From CAIKOD01 sp035543455 (GTDB lineage: Archaea > Halobacteriota > Methanomicrobia > Methanomicrobiales > Methanospirillaceae), in NCBI GenBank assembly GCA_035543455.1, contig DATKKE010000027.1:1-21460 (forward strand): a stretch of 21,460 nt of DNA. The letters run 5' to 3'. The notes beneath the pieces are model-generated. The model ran no database searches. It saw only the letters and a list, made by a program, of their open reading frames with translations, and had not been told where the DNA came from. The first letter of the stretch is position 1; the number at the start of each line of letters is the position of its first letter. Positions 12,957 to 21,332 of the stretch are shown here, piece after piece. Made by a program: the position numbers and the translations under genes.

Positions 12957-14318
12957 TCATTCTATCCGACGGTTATAGCGGTCGTTAAAACGGATAATAT
13001 CATCCTCCTCAAGATATTCTCCGATCTGTACTTCGATAACCTCAAGGGGGATCTTCCCTGAATTCCCGAGCCTGTGTTTCATCCCTTCAGGTACATAGGT
13101 GCTTTCCCCCCGCCGGACCTGGATCTTTTTACCGGCGAGCTGAACATCCGCCATTCCGCTTACTACAATCCAGTGTTCACTTCGGTGGAGGTGTTTCTGG
13201 AGAGATAACTGCTCACCGGGTTTTACTGTCAGCCTCTTTATCCGGAAAAACCGCGATCGTTCCAGTTCCACATAGGACCCCCAAGGACGGTAGACCTGGA
13301 GGGGGTAGTCAACTATCGGGTCTCCTTTTGCCTTGTACCGTCTGACTATCTCGTTTACCCTGCCGCTCTTGCCGGTCTCCGCGACAAGGAGGGCATCCCC
13401 CGTATCTACTACGACGCTATTGGATATACCGATCAATGCTACCTCTTTTCCGGGAGCGTAAACAAAATTATTGACGGAATCAAGGTATTCAGCCTCACCT
13501 GAATTCCCCTGCAGGTCATGATCGCGGTATTCGTACCAGGCCTGGAACGTGCCGAGATCGGTCCATCGGGCTTTGAGAGGGACGACTGCAACATGACAGG
13601 ATTTCTCGAGTAGCCCATAGTCCACGGAAAGGGGCGGCAGCCTGTCATAGTCGGGTGTATTTTCCTCGAATGCTTCAAGAAATTCCGGCTGGTATTCCTG
13701 CATCTCGGAAAAAAATCTCCCTGTTGAGAAGAGGAATATCCCGCTGTTCCAAAGATAGCCGGATTTAACATAATGTTCCGCTGTGATTCTGTCGGGTTTT
13801 TCTTTGAATTCGTGGACGAGATATCCCGGGGGGATCCCCTCCCCCGATGCAATATACCCGTACCCGGTGTCAGGGTGAGTCGGCCTTATACCAAATGTAA
13901 CGAGATAATCGGCTCCGATCCCGGTGGCAGCAGCAATTTCTTCGGTTGCCGTTTCCTCAAGCTTATGATCGCTTGGGAAAATCACCACTTCGGATTCCCC
14001 GAACTTCGACCGGATCTCATGCATAGCCCATGTAATTGCCGGGAGCGTATTTTTTCCCTCCGGCTCTTTTAAGATCTGGTCGTCGGAGGGATTTGCTCTG
14101 AGTTCCTCAATCTGGCTCTTCACGAGGTACTGGTGGACTTCATTCGTGACCACAAGGATTTCATCCGGGGAAGATAACTTCAGAGACCGGAGATATGTCT
14201 CCTGGAAGAGTGAATTCCCCTCCAGTTTAAGGAATTGTTTCGGGTAATGGGTCCGGGAAAGGGGCCATAGCCTGGTACCCACACCCCCAGCGAGGATTAC
14301 GGATTTCAGGGATCTCAT
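12957..14318 (-). CDS. manC: Mannose-1-P guanylyltransferase / mannose-6-P isomerase
   Basis: 453 aa, matching the full-length bifunctional type II enzyme (ManC/AlgA/CpsB). The N-terminal nucleotidyltransferase has GGVGTRLWPLSRTHYPKQF (11-29), the GTP-binding and catalytic signature, and KEKPD in the middle. The C-terminal cupin domain (about 345-453) begins RPWGSYVELE and has the metal-binding LQKHLHRSEHW and the later VPEGMKHRLGN motif, expected for phosphomannose isomerase activity. It makes GDP-mannose, the substrate of the convergent dehydratase-like enzyme. ATG 14318 is preferred over TTG 14321, because GGTGA (14325-14329 region, minus strand) lies six bases before the ATG but only three before the TTG. 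Its stop codon abuts the neighbour's: the six bases TGATCA (12954-12959) form both stops, one per strand. Confidence 0.92.
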   Translation of the reverse strand: MRSLKSVILAGGVGTRLWPLSRTHYPKQFLKLEGNSLFQETYLRSLKLSSPDEILVVTNEVHQYLVKSQIEELRANPSDDQILKEPEGKNTLPAITWAMHEIRSKFGESEVVIFPSDHKLEETATEEIAAATGIGADYLVTFGIRPTHPDTGYGYIASGEGIPPGYLVHEFKEKPDRITAEHYVKSGYLWNSGIFLFSTGRFFSEMQEYQPEFLEAFEENTPDYDRLPPLSVDYGLLEKSCHVAVVPLKARWTDLGTFQAWYEYRDHDLQGNSGEAEYLDSVNNFVYAPGKEVALIGISNSVVVDTGDALLVAETGKSGRVNEIVRRYKAKGDPIVDYPLQVYRPWGSYVELERSRFFRIKRLTVKPGEQLSLQKHLHRSEHWIVVSGMADVQLAGKKIQVRRGESTYVPEGMKHRLGNSGKIPLEVIEVQIGEYLEEDDIIRFNDRYNRRIE

Positions 14319-14427
14319 CAATAATCACCGGGATATTTGCCGTATTCTCTCTTATCAGTTCCTGTCAGGAGAACGACCAGTCCTCCTCCGTCGGGATCTG
14401 CTCCATCGGCTATCTCATAAAATGGGA

Positions 14428-14445
14428 ACATAATATTTATTAATC
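14428..14445. promoter_or_regulatory. AT-rich divergent promoter region
   Basis: CATAATATTTATTAATCC lies between manC (minus) and the phosphoribosyltransferase gene (plus). On plus it would start transcription near 14462, with a leader of about 20 bases. On minus it would leave a manC leader of about 90 bases. Confidence 0.35.
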
Positions 14446-14483
14446 CGGGAAATGACAGGGATCTTCGGAGTGTGGGTATTAAT

Positions 14484-15182
14484 ATGGGAAAACTCCTGGA
14501 GGATCCGGCCCTTCGTAATAAATCCGGCGTATTCCGCGATCGTTGCGACGCCGGAAAACGACTGGCCCAATTTATACAACGGGAAATAACCCCCAAAAAT
14601 GCCGTTATATGTGCAATCCCGTCGGGAGGTATACCGGTCGGTGTCGAGATCGCATCGGGATTATCCTTTCCTTTTACTGTGCTTGTCGTCAGAAAACTCC
14701 AGATACCATGGAATACTGAAGCGGGATTCGGTTCGATGACCTGGGATGGAACGGTATACCTTAACCAGGCCCTTGTCGATCGTTTGTCCCTGTCCGACGA
14801 CGACATCACCCGGGCCGTTGAAAAGACTGCCGACAGCATCAGGGACCGGACGACATTGTACTCAGGGTATATGAAATCCCTCGTCCGGGTAACCGGGAAG
14901 ACCGTAATCATTACCGACGATGGTCTCGCTTCGGGTTACACGATGCTCGCTGCAGTGCGATCATTGAGGCGCCTTGATCCCGGGCAGGTGATCGTCGCCA
15001 TACCAACGGGATCTGTTGCCGCTGCAACGCTGCTCAGTGCAGAAACAGACATCGTAGTATGTCTCAATCTCGTCAAAGGACCTGCATTTGCCGTAGCCGC
15101 AGCCTACCAGAACTGGCATGATCTTAGTGATCTGGAGGTCAATACACATCTTTTTAGAATAAAGGAAACAGGGATATTCTGA
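14484..15182 (+). CDS. Phosphoribosyltransferase-domain protein
   Basis: 232 residues from ATG 14484 (236 from GTG 14472). Type I phosphoribosyltransferase fold. Numbered from the GTG, FRDRCDAGKRLAQ (21-33) is the usual opening, AIPSGGIPVG (49-58) the pyrophosphate loop, VVRKLQIPWNTEAGFGS (72-88) a flexible-loop segment, and VIITDDGLASGYTML (145-159) the PRPP-binding motif with its acidic pair. This arrangement is common in a group annotated only as phosphoribosyltransferase. Nucleobase specificity cannot be read from the sequence, and some members act on other phosphoribosyl substrates. Start: GGAG (14467-14470) is one base from the GTG and 13 from the ATG, so neither is well supported; ATG was chosen as the more usual codon. 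It converges with the histidine kinase at 15228, 45 bp away. Confidence 0.85.
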   Translation: MGKLLEDPALRNKSGVFRDRCDAGKRLAQFIQREITPKNAVICAIPSGGIPVGVEIASGLSFPFTVLVVRKLQIPWNTEAGFGSMTWDGTVYLNQALVDRLSLSDDDITRAVEKTADSIRDRTTLYSGYMKSLVRVTGKTVIITDDGLASGYTMLAAVRSLRRLDPGQVIVAIPTGSVAAATLLSAETDIVVCLNLVKGPAFAVAAAYQNWHDLSDLEVNTHLFRIKETGIF

Positions 15183-15227
15183 TTACCCCGGGGGATTAAC
15201 AGTGCGTATTATTTACTGCAAAGGCTT

Positions 15228-17675
15228 TTAGTGGTGGTTGCCTGAAATTTCATCCCGAACCGGCGTATCGGGTGCTGCCTTCAGGGTGAGGTTCACTACG
15301 AGTCCCTGAGAAGAATCATTTTCTACGCGGTCCCTGACCCTGATCTTCCCGCTATACCGGTCTATGAGCATTTTTACAATATACAGGCCAAGACCTTTCC
15401 CGCTTCCCCCGACATTCCCGTGATGAGACCGAGTAAACAAGTGTGATTTGGCACCATCCGGGATTCCGGGTCCGTTATCGATGATATTAATATCTGCCTT
15501 TCCACCGTTACATTCAACCTTGATCCATATCGTGACGAAGGGACCCCCGTAAATTACCGAGTTGCTGATCAGGTTACCGAATACTTCGGAAAGGAGGTCA
15601 TCAGCATACACCGATACGCCTGAAGGTTCATATAATATGGCAATTTTTCGATTTCTTAAAATTTCGGTCTGGATTACTGCGTCCAGATTTACCGGTGCCA
15701 GGTCAGTTGTTTTTTCCCGGATCCGACGGATCAGTGTTACTTTCCTGATAATCTCAATACTCTGTTCTATTCCCTTTTTAGTGATCATGGCATATTCTTT
15801 CATTTTGCCGTTGAGCATCTCCGTCAGGATATCAGTGTACCCCAATGAACGTGTATTGGCGTCATTTATGTCGTGGACGAGAATATCAAGGTAAAGGTTG
15901 GATTCTTCGTGAAGCCTTTTCAGCTCGGCGTGCAGCGTCGCTTCCTCAATAATTTCACCAATCTGTTTACCGAGTTCGTCGAGAAGCCTTTGTTCATTTT
16001 CTGTGATTTTTACATTATTGCTTCTCATTGCGAGCAATATTCCAATCACCCGTGATTCGGTCCTGACCGGAACAGCAGCCATGTTCGTTATTCCGGTCTC
16101 GTTAAGATGACATGGAAGGTCCTTACCTTCGAAATACACGAGATGACGTAGTATTACCGAAGAAAAGATTTCATTATCGGCGGAAATGACCTGCATCTTT
16201 GTAGTCGCAGAATCGGGCAATGCATGCCCGGCCATATATTGCAATTCATATAAACGACGGTGTGGATTAAGGCGGTAAATCGAAACCATATCAAAATCAA
16301 GGATTTTCCGGAGTTTATCCATACTCTTCTGGTAAATGATCGGAAACGCCTGAGTAGGCGAAATAATGGTTACGATATCATTAATAACTCCAAGCTCCCG
16401 GGCTTTCTGTTTTATCTCGAGCTCCCGTCGTTTTCGTTCAGTAGAGTCCACAATAAAGCCCTCGAGGGCCAGCAGTCTTCCGGTCTCATCAAAGATCCCG
16501 CACCCCTGTTCCCAGAGCCATTTTTCTTCTCCTGATGCATCCCTGATCCGGTAATTAATAGTAAATGGCTTTTTTTGATCGATCGCTTTCTGTATGGTTA
16601 TCCAGACATGGTCACGGTCTTCGGGAACGATCAGGCTCCCGTAGAGGATCCGGTTGCCGGTAAAATCCTCTGGTTTGTATCCGGTAATCGCGATACAACC
16701 CTCACTGACAAATTCCATTGGCCAGTCGGGATGATTCCCGCATCGGTACGCAATCCCGGGAAGATTGGACATAAGCGTTCCCAGCGCTCTCCGGCTCTCA
16801 AGAAGATCCTTTTCTGCTCGGTGCTTCTCGGATATCTCCTCCTGGAGTGCTTTCGTCCTTTCCAGGACCCGGGTTTCGAGTTCCGCATTCAACCGTGTTA
16901 ATGCTTCTTCCGCTCTCTTCCTGACGGTAATATCCCTGATGATCGAGAGCACGGCCTGGTTTCCTTCAAACTCGATCAAACGACTCGAAAGTTCGATCGG
17001 GATAACGGTCCCATCACGGTGGACAATGGCCGATTCAAAAAAAACATGTTGTTTTGCGAGAAGTTCTTTGATTTTTCCCTTCATCGTCGCTGCATAATCA
17101 GGGGTCTCTATCTCCGCGATTGTCATCTGCAGGAGTTCGTCCCTGGAATATCCCAGGTGGTCGCAGACCACCTGGTTTATTTCTCTGATCCTGGCTTCCA
17201 TGTCATGAATAATGATCCCGTCACTCGCATTATTGAATAACGTCCTGAACTTTTCTTCTGATTTTTTTAAGGACCGCTCAACTCTTCTCTGTTCATCGCG
17301 CAACTTTTTTTCTTCCAGTGCATGGGTTACAGCAATGGAAAGTCTGGCCAGGCGATCTTTAAGGAGGTAATCAGATGCTCCCTCCTTCATACATTCGATG
17401 GCGATTTCGTCCCCGATAGCCCCTGTTACAACGATAAAAGGAATATCAAAACCCTGTCCCTGGAGGATCTTCAACGCTTGTATTGCATCGAACTGAGGCA
17501 TCGAATAATCGGCAATAATTATTTCGAGAGATGGGCTAAGATTGGCTATAAAATCCTCCCGCGTGTCCATACGACGAAAAATCGGGTCGTATCCCCCTTT
17601 TTTCAACTCATGCAGGATTAGTTCGGCATCAGAAGGCCGATCCTCGAGGATCAGCATCCTGAGTGGTGTTGTCAT
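15228..17675 (-). CDS. REC-PAS-PAS-GAF histidine kinase
   Basis: 815 aa, cytoplasmic, no membrane segment. Order: receiver domain (1-118; acidic pair E11/D12, phospho-acceptor D56 in IADYSMP, T84, K106); coiled coil (about 120-140); PAS1 (about 140-255); a long heptad coiled coil (260-297); PAS2 with PAC (about 298-415); GAF (about 430-580); H-box with H601 in LVHDINDANTRSLGY, the HDI-N type frequent in methanogen kinases; and an ATP-binding domain with N701/N705, DNGPGIP (733-739) and GSGKGLGLYIV (757-767). Every catalytic element is present. With a receiver at its own N-terminus it can take phosphate from another kinase, most obviously the membrane kinase 46 bp upstream in the same operon. 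No DNA-binding output domain is present. ATG 17675 has GGAGG at 17683-17687 upstream, well placed. What PAS and GAF bind is unknown. Confidence 0.92.
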   Translation of the reverse strand: MTTPLRMLILEDRPSDAELILHELKKGGYDPIFRRMDTREDFIANLSPSLEIIIADYSMPQFDAIQALKILQGQGFDIPFIVVTGAIGDEIAIECMKEGASDYLLKDRLARLSIAVTHALEEKKLRDEQRRVERSLKKSEEKFRTLFNNASDGIIIHDMEARIREINQVVCDHLGYSRDELLQMTIAEIETPDYAATMKGKIKELLAKQHVFFESAIVHRDGTVIPIELSSRLIEFEGNQAVLSIIRDITVRKRAEEALTRLNAELETRVLERTKALQEEISEKHRAEKDLLESRRALGTLMSNLPGIAYRCGNHPDWPMEFVSEGCIAITGYKPEDFTGNRILYGSLIVPEDRDHVWITIQKAIDQKKPFTINYRIRDASGEEKWLWEQGCGIFDETGRLLALEGFIVDSTERKRRELEIKQKARELGVINDIVTIISPTQAFPIIYQKSMDKLRKILDFDMVSIYRLNPHRRLYELQYMAGHALPDSATTKMQVISADNEIFSSVILRHLVYFEGKDLPCHLNETGITNMAAVPVRTESRVIGILLAMRSNNVKITENEQRLLDELGKQIGEIIEEATLHAELKRLHEESNLYLDILVHDINDANTRSLGYTDILTEMLNGKMKEYAMITKKGIEQSIEIIRKVTLIRRIREKTTDLAPVNLDAVIQTEILRNRKIAILYEPSGVSVYADDLLSEVFGNLISNSVIYGGPFVTIWIKVECNGGKADINIIDNGPGIPDGAKSHLFTRSHHGNVGGSGKGLGLYIVKMLIDRYSGKIRVRDRVENDSSQGLVVNLTLKAAPDTPVRDEISGNHH

Positions 17676-17721
17676 TCCTTAACCTCCCCATAACCCCGGG
17701 TCAGGTGGCCCCATTCAGATC

Positions 17722-20025
17722 TCACCTTACCTCCCCCCGCGTTGTAAAATAAAAAATCGCCCCGGTACCGACTTCACTTTCGGCCCAGACTCTTCCGCCA
17801 TGCCGGTGGATAATTCTCTGGACAATTGCGAGTCCAAGACCCGTACCTTCATAATCCTCTGTTGAATGAAGACGCTGGAATACCCCGAATAATCGGTGAC
17901 TGTAGTGCATATCGAATCCGGTCCCGTTATCCCGGATGAAATATACAATCTCCTTATCCCTGGTAAATGAACCGATCTCTATCGTTACATGCTCCCTTCC
18001 TCTCGTAAATTTCAATGCATTGGATAACAGGTTCAAAAACACCAGCTTCATCATTGCAGGATCACCGGTAAATGAAGGCAAATCACCCGTGATAATCTCG
18101 ATATCCCTGTTTTTCCGTTCTTCCCGCAGATCTTCAAGAGACTCGCGAATGAGGTCCTGTGGATATACCAACTCTGTTTTTAACGATTTCCGGCTCATAT
18201 GGGAGAAATTGATCAGATCTTCGATCAGCTTTCGCATCTGGGCGACATTTTCGGTGACAAGATTTAAGTATTTCCGGCCTTCTGGTGGGATATCCCCTGA
18301 ATATTCGGTCGCAACTATCCGGGAAAAGCTGTCTATCGACCTGAGAGGCGCACGGAGGTCGTGGGAAACCATGTAACTGAACGATTCAAGTTCGCGGTTG
18401 ATGGCTTCGAGCTGGACTGTTCTTGCTGCAACACGCTCTTCGAGTCGTTCATTCAATTCCCGGAGTTGCTCCTCGACATGCTTTCTCGAGGTAATGTCCT
18501 GGCCTGCAGAATAAAATCCGACCAGCTTTTTCTGCTTCTCATCCCATACCGGCTGTGTGCGGTTATTCACCCATCTGACCTCTCCCGATCTTGTGACAAT
18601 CCGGAACTCGATTTGGATACTTTCATTCATCATAAGCCTGCGGCCGGTCCTGTATACAAATTCCCGGTCTTCCGGATGTATAATGTCCCAATATTTCCCC
18701 TCGTTAAACAATTCTATGGGAGAATAACCGAATATCTGCCTGGTAGCCCCCGTTGCCCAGTCCAGAGAGAAGGTTCCGTCGGGATCGATCTTCACACCAA
18801 TAGCATAATCAGAAATCAACTCTGATATGTGCCGGTAATGCTTCTCGCTGGATCGGAGGATGGACTCAGCCTCCTGTTGTTTATGAATCATGTCTTTTAA
18901 CGTCACGACCATGGAATTGATACTCATGGTCAGCCGGTCGAACTCTATTCCTGTTGTCGGGCGTATGTGGTAGTCGAGGTCGCCTTTCGCAATGCGATCC
19001 ACGTCCTCCACAATAGAACCGATTGGTTTCGTAAGATATTTAGAGAGGATTAAAGCTGCCCCCAGGCAGAATAAAATAGCAATCAGGGCAATAATAATTC
19101 TGGAAACCAGCAAGTGATCAAGAGAATTCTGTAACAGGGACCTGTTATATGTCAGTTCTACGATCAGACTCGTATCCGACCCGTAGTCCGGATCTTTAAG
19201 ATCGATAAAAAGATATTTGACGATGTTACCTGTTACCGGATCGGAAACCTGGATACCAGTCCTGTTCCGGATAACCTCCCCAAGGATACCCTGGACCTGC
19301 GGATCCGGCAGAACAGTATCATTACTTATGAAAAATCCCTTAGTGTTAAAAATCCTGATCCGCTCAAGATAAGGGTTATGAGACGATATGCGGTCGATTA
19401 TTTCTTTGTATTGGAGACTGCTCCTCTCTTTAGTCAATAATTCCCCGGTAAGACCTAGTTCCAGGACATACCGGTGATCGGGTGTCGGCATATAGGCAAA
19501 TTTTCTTAACTTATTTGTTGCGGTTTCACGTACGACCCTGTCGGGAAAGAAGCCGGAGGAGTTCCTGATCGATGTAAGATAATCATAAAAATAGGGAACA
19601 TTCTTGAAATCAAGACCGATCTCGGGTGCATAGGTGGAATACTGGATCACACCGGAATCATTGATCACGTAAAGATCGATGTCGGGACCCAGGTATTCCT
19701 TTAATCCTTCGAGGTCCATCCTTGACGGGTCCCCCCCGGACCTGTTATATTCATTGATAAACAGGATGAAATCGTCCTGGAGCTGCCTGTTAAGGGTATT
19801 ATCATATAATTTCAGGGCCGCATCGGTGAGCTGCAAAGCCTCGGCAATGTTTTCTTCGGTCTGAATCCCAAGAAGATCGGATGTTTGCTCAAAAGAGGCT
19901 TTTTCAATCAGATAATCAAATGCCGTGATCCCTATAATCACCCCGGTAATAACGATAACAAACGTGACCAGCAGGTAGGTGGAAAAAGGTTTTTTCTTCA
20001 AAAATTCTCCTAATCCTGGTGCCAC
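17722..20025 (-). CDS. Membrane Cache-HAMP-PAS histidine kinase
   Basis: 767 aa from GTG 20025. Order: first membrane helix (17-36); extracellular dCache-like sensor (about 40-300; DLYVINDSGVIQYSTYAPEI and FFPDRVVRETATNKLRKF fit such domains); second helix (about 307-328); HAMP (329-382); PAS/PAC (about 395-515) with EFRIVTRSGEVRWVNNRTQP; coiled coil; HisKA with H555 in YMVSHDLRAPLRSID; ATP-binding domain with N665/N669, RDNGTGF (698-704) and GTGLGLAIV (727-735). This H-box is of the common bacterial type, unlike the next kinase in the operon. The start is unsettled. TTG 20001 has AGGAG (20007-20011) five bases upstream and would give MKKKPFSTYLL. An ATG at 20050 behind GGAGG would be in frame if the C6 run (20036-20041) were one base shorter. 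It likely senses a small extracellular ligand, unidentified, and passes phosphate to the kinase downstream. Confidence 0.92.
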   Translation of the reverse strand: MAPGLGEFLKKKPFSTYLLVTFVIVITGVIIGITAFDYLIEKASFEQTSDLLGIQTEENIAEALQLTDAALKLYDNTLNRQLQDDFILFINEYNRSGGDPSRMDLEGLKEYLGPDIDLYVINDSGVIQYSTYAPEIGLDFKNVPYFYDYLTSIRNSSGFFPDRVVRETATNKLRKFAYMPTPDHRYVLELGLTGELLTKERSSLQYKEIIDRISSHNPYLERIRIFNTKGFFISNDTVLPDPQVQGILGEVIRNRTGIQVSDPVTGNIVKYLFIDLKDPDYGSDTSLIVELTYNRSLLQNSLDHLLVSRIIIALIAILFCLGAALILSKYLTKPIGSIVEDVDRIAKGDLDYHIRPTTGIEFDRLTMSINSMVVTLKDMIHKQQEAESILRSSEKHYRHISELISDYAIGVKIDPDGTFSLDWATGATRQIFGYSPIELFNEGKYWDIIHPEDREFVYRTGRRLMMNESIQIEFRIVTRSGEVRWVNNRTQPVWDEKQKKLVGFYSAGQDITSRKHVEEQLRELNERLEERVAARTVQLEAINRELESFSYMVSHDLRAPLRSIDSFSRIVATEYSGDIPPEGRKYLNLVTENVAQMRKLIEDLINFSHMSRKSLKTELVYPQDLIRESLEDLREERKNRDIEIITGDLPSFTGDPAMMKLVFLNLLSNALKFTRGREHVTIEIGSFTRDKEIVYFIRDNGTGFDMHYSHRLFGVFQRLHSTEDYEGTGLGLAIVQRIIHRHGGRVWAESEVGTGAIFYFTTRGEVR

Positions 20026-20143
20026 AACCCTTCCGCCCCCCGTCCGGCATGTTCCTCCGGATTACAACCTGACATCTGGATATGAGGTGGCACTCATGAA
20101 AATTATTGTTATTTTATTTGCAGGTATTGCAGGTTACCGAATC
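20026..20143. other. Gap between TPR gene and membrane kinase gene
   Basis: 118 bp. On the minus strand it contains GGAGG (20054-20058) followed by ATG 20050 and a homopolymer run of six G (20036-20041), discussed as an alternative, frameshifted start of the kinase. No terminator-like hairpin was seen, so read-through from the TPR gene is likely. Confidence 0.35.
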
Positions 20144-21043
20144 TTACTTCCCGGTCTTTCTTCTTTTGATAAGGAAGAAAATCATAACAATTCCGAAAGC
20201 AGGAAGAACCCCTGCTGCCGGTAAGGAAGCCTGTGTCGTGATCGCCGTCGAATCAGAGGGGTGTGTACCTGTCACATCAGGGATACTGGTCCGCGTCGCC
20301 ATCAGATAGGTAGCAGCTGGCGAGGGTCCGGTGGTTGCAGGCATTGCAACAAGACCTGAGGCAAGCTCAACAGCTATTGTCCTGTTCGCAGCTGCTGACG
20401 GGAAATCGGGCTGGAGTGCCAGGGCGTGATCATAGGACGCAACGGCTGCTTTGTATGCTCCCGTTTTGATCTGGGCATCACCTATTTTCGAGTATATCAC
20501 CGGATCTGCCTGATCCAGGTGAAGCGCCTGGGTATATGCAGCCAGGGATTCGTTTCCGCGGTCCATGGCCAGAAGAACGTCTCCCTTCACGGTCCACGTC
20601 TTTTCCGAATAGGGGTCCAGGGTGAGAGAACGGTTTAACGAGTCCAGGGATTTGTTAAAGTCGCCCTGCCTGAAAAGATCAATACCCAGTGAAGTCAGTT
20701 TCACGGCTTCGTCAGAGTAACTTCCGGCCGAACTGCCGGACGATACACTTCCGGAAGATCCTGAATTTCCTGATCCAGAGCCGGTGCCGGAGGAACTTCC
20801 CAAACCCGAATCGGTTCCACCCGGACTTCCCTGATCAGCTGAGGTAGTGGTTCCGGTCCCTCCACCTGATCCGCCAAATCCGGAATAGCTGCTCATGGCG
20901 GCATTTCCTGCATCAGACCACCCGGATGGAGGACCGGAATCGGGAAGGCCGCCACATCCGCAGTCCGATGCTGCGCAAACGATACCAATTAAAGCGCACC
21001 ATGTAAACACCGATAAAATAAGAGAATATTGCCGAAATCTCAT
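20144..21043 (-). CDS. Secreted, membrane-anchored TPR protein
   Basis: 299 aa. Order: signal peptide (1-25, hydrophobic LILSVFTWCALIGIV, likely cut after CAA); a short Cys-rich start DCGCGG; a low-complexity Gly/Ser/Thr linker (about 50-108), probably glycosylated or extended; two to three TPR repeats (about 112-218; SLGIDLFRQGDFNKSLDSLN, TWTVKGDVLLAMDRGNESLA and IYSKIGDAQIKTGAYKAAVA); a Ser/Thr/Pro-rich stretch (235-272); and a C-terminal hydrophobic helix (about 276-293) ending KRRKTGK. The tail AGVLPAFG + helix + KRRK has the layout of an archaeal sorting/anchoring signal, though it is not a match to a motif I can name with certainty. I infer a surface-exposed binding scaffold. It lies upstream of, and in the same direction as, the two kinases, so it could be an accessory of that signalling system. 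Confidence 0.8.
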   Translation of the reverse strand: MRFRQYSLILSVFTWCALIGIVCAASDCGCGGLPDSGPPSGWSDAGNAAMSSYSGFGGSGGGTGTTTSADQGSPGGTDSGLGSSSGTGSGSGNSGSSGSVSSGSSAGSYSDEAVKLTSLGIDLFRQGDFNKSLDSLNRSLTLDPYSEKTWTVKGDVLLAMDRGNESLAAYTQALHLDQADPVIYSKIGDAQIKTGAYKAAVASYDHALALQPDFPSAAANRTIAVELASGLVAMPATTGPSPAATYLMATRTSIPDVTGTHPSDSTAITTQASLPAAGVLPAFGIVMIFFLIKRRKTGK

Positions 21044-21057
21044 GATGATATCACACC

Positions 21058-21068
21058 GTTTTAAATAG
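21058..21068 (-). promoter_or_regulatory. AT box just before the TPR gene
   Basis: CTATTTAAAAC on the minus strand, centred about 21 bases before ATG 21043, slightly closer than the normal TATA distance. A stronger run, TATATATAAATATAT (about 21134-21149), would give a leader of about 75 bases containing the nested palindrome at 21072-21110. Confidence 0.3.
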
Positions 21069-21071
21069 TTT

Positions 21072-21110
21072 CCGTTTCCTAATAAGACCGCGGTCTCCGG
21101 CAGGAAACGG
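21072..21110. repeat. Nested inverted repeat upstream of the TPR gene
   Basis: A perfect 9-bp outer arm, CCGTTTCCT (21072-21080) with AGGAAACGG (21102-21110), encloses a perfect 12-bp palindrome AGACCGCGGTCT (21085-21096). It lies 29-67 bases before the TPR start. It could be a dimeric regulator site or an RNA hairpin in a leader. Confidence 0.6.
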
Positions 21111-21332
21111 GTTTTGTATATTTAATGATTTGCATATATTTATATATAAGATTGAATTTCATCAGAGAAAAAATCAATATCCGTTCCTGAATCAATCAAA
21201 GACCTGTAAAAACGGATTTATCTGGAAAATATCCTCAATACAAGAGATTTAATCTGACCCTTGTCGTACAGGTGTCAGATTAGATTCGATAGCTTTTTAT
21301 CAAGAATGTATTATCACAATTAGGTGTACCGA
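21111..21332. other. AT-rich non-coding stretch
   Basis: No gene seen. It contains a long TATA-like run (about 21130-21152) and the 9-bp inverted repeat TAATCTGAC (21250-21258) / GTCAGATTA (21274-21282). The interior partly pairs too (TTGT with ACA), giving a hairpin with a small loop. It could be a terminator or operator for something beyond the window. Confidence 0.4.

Noticed and set aside
21001..21043. Lipoprotein signal in the TPR protein
   Set aside because: The cysteine at residue 23 is preceded by I-V rather than the A/G needed for a lipobox; I treat it as an ordinary signal peptide.
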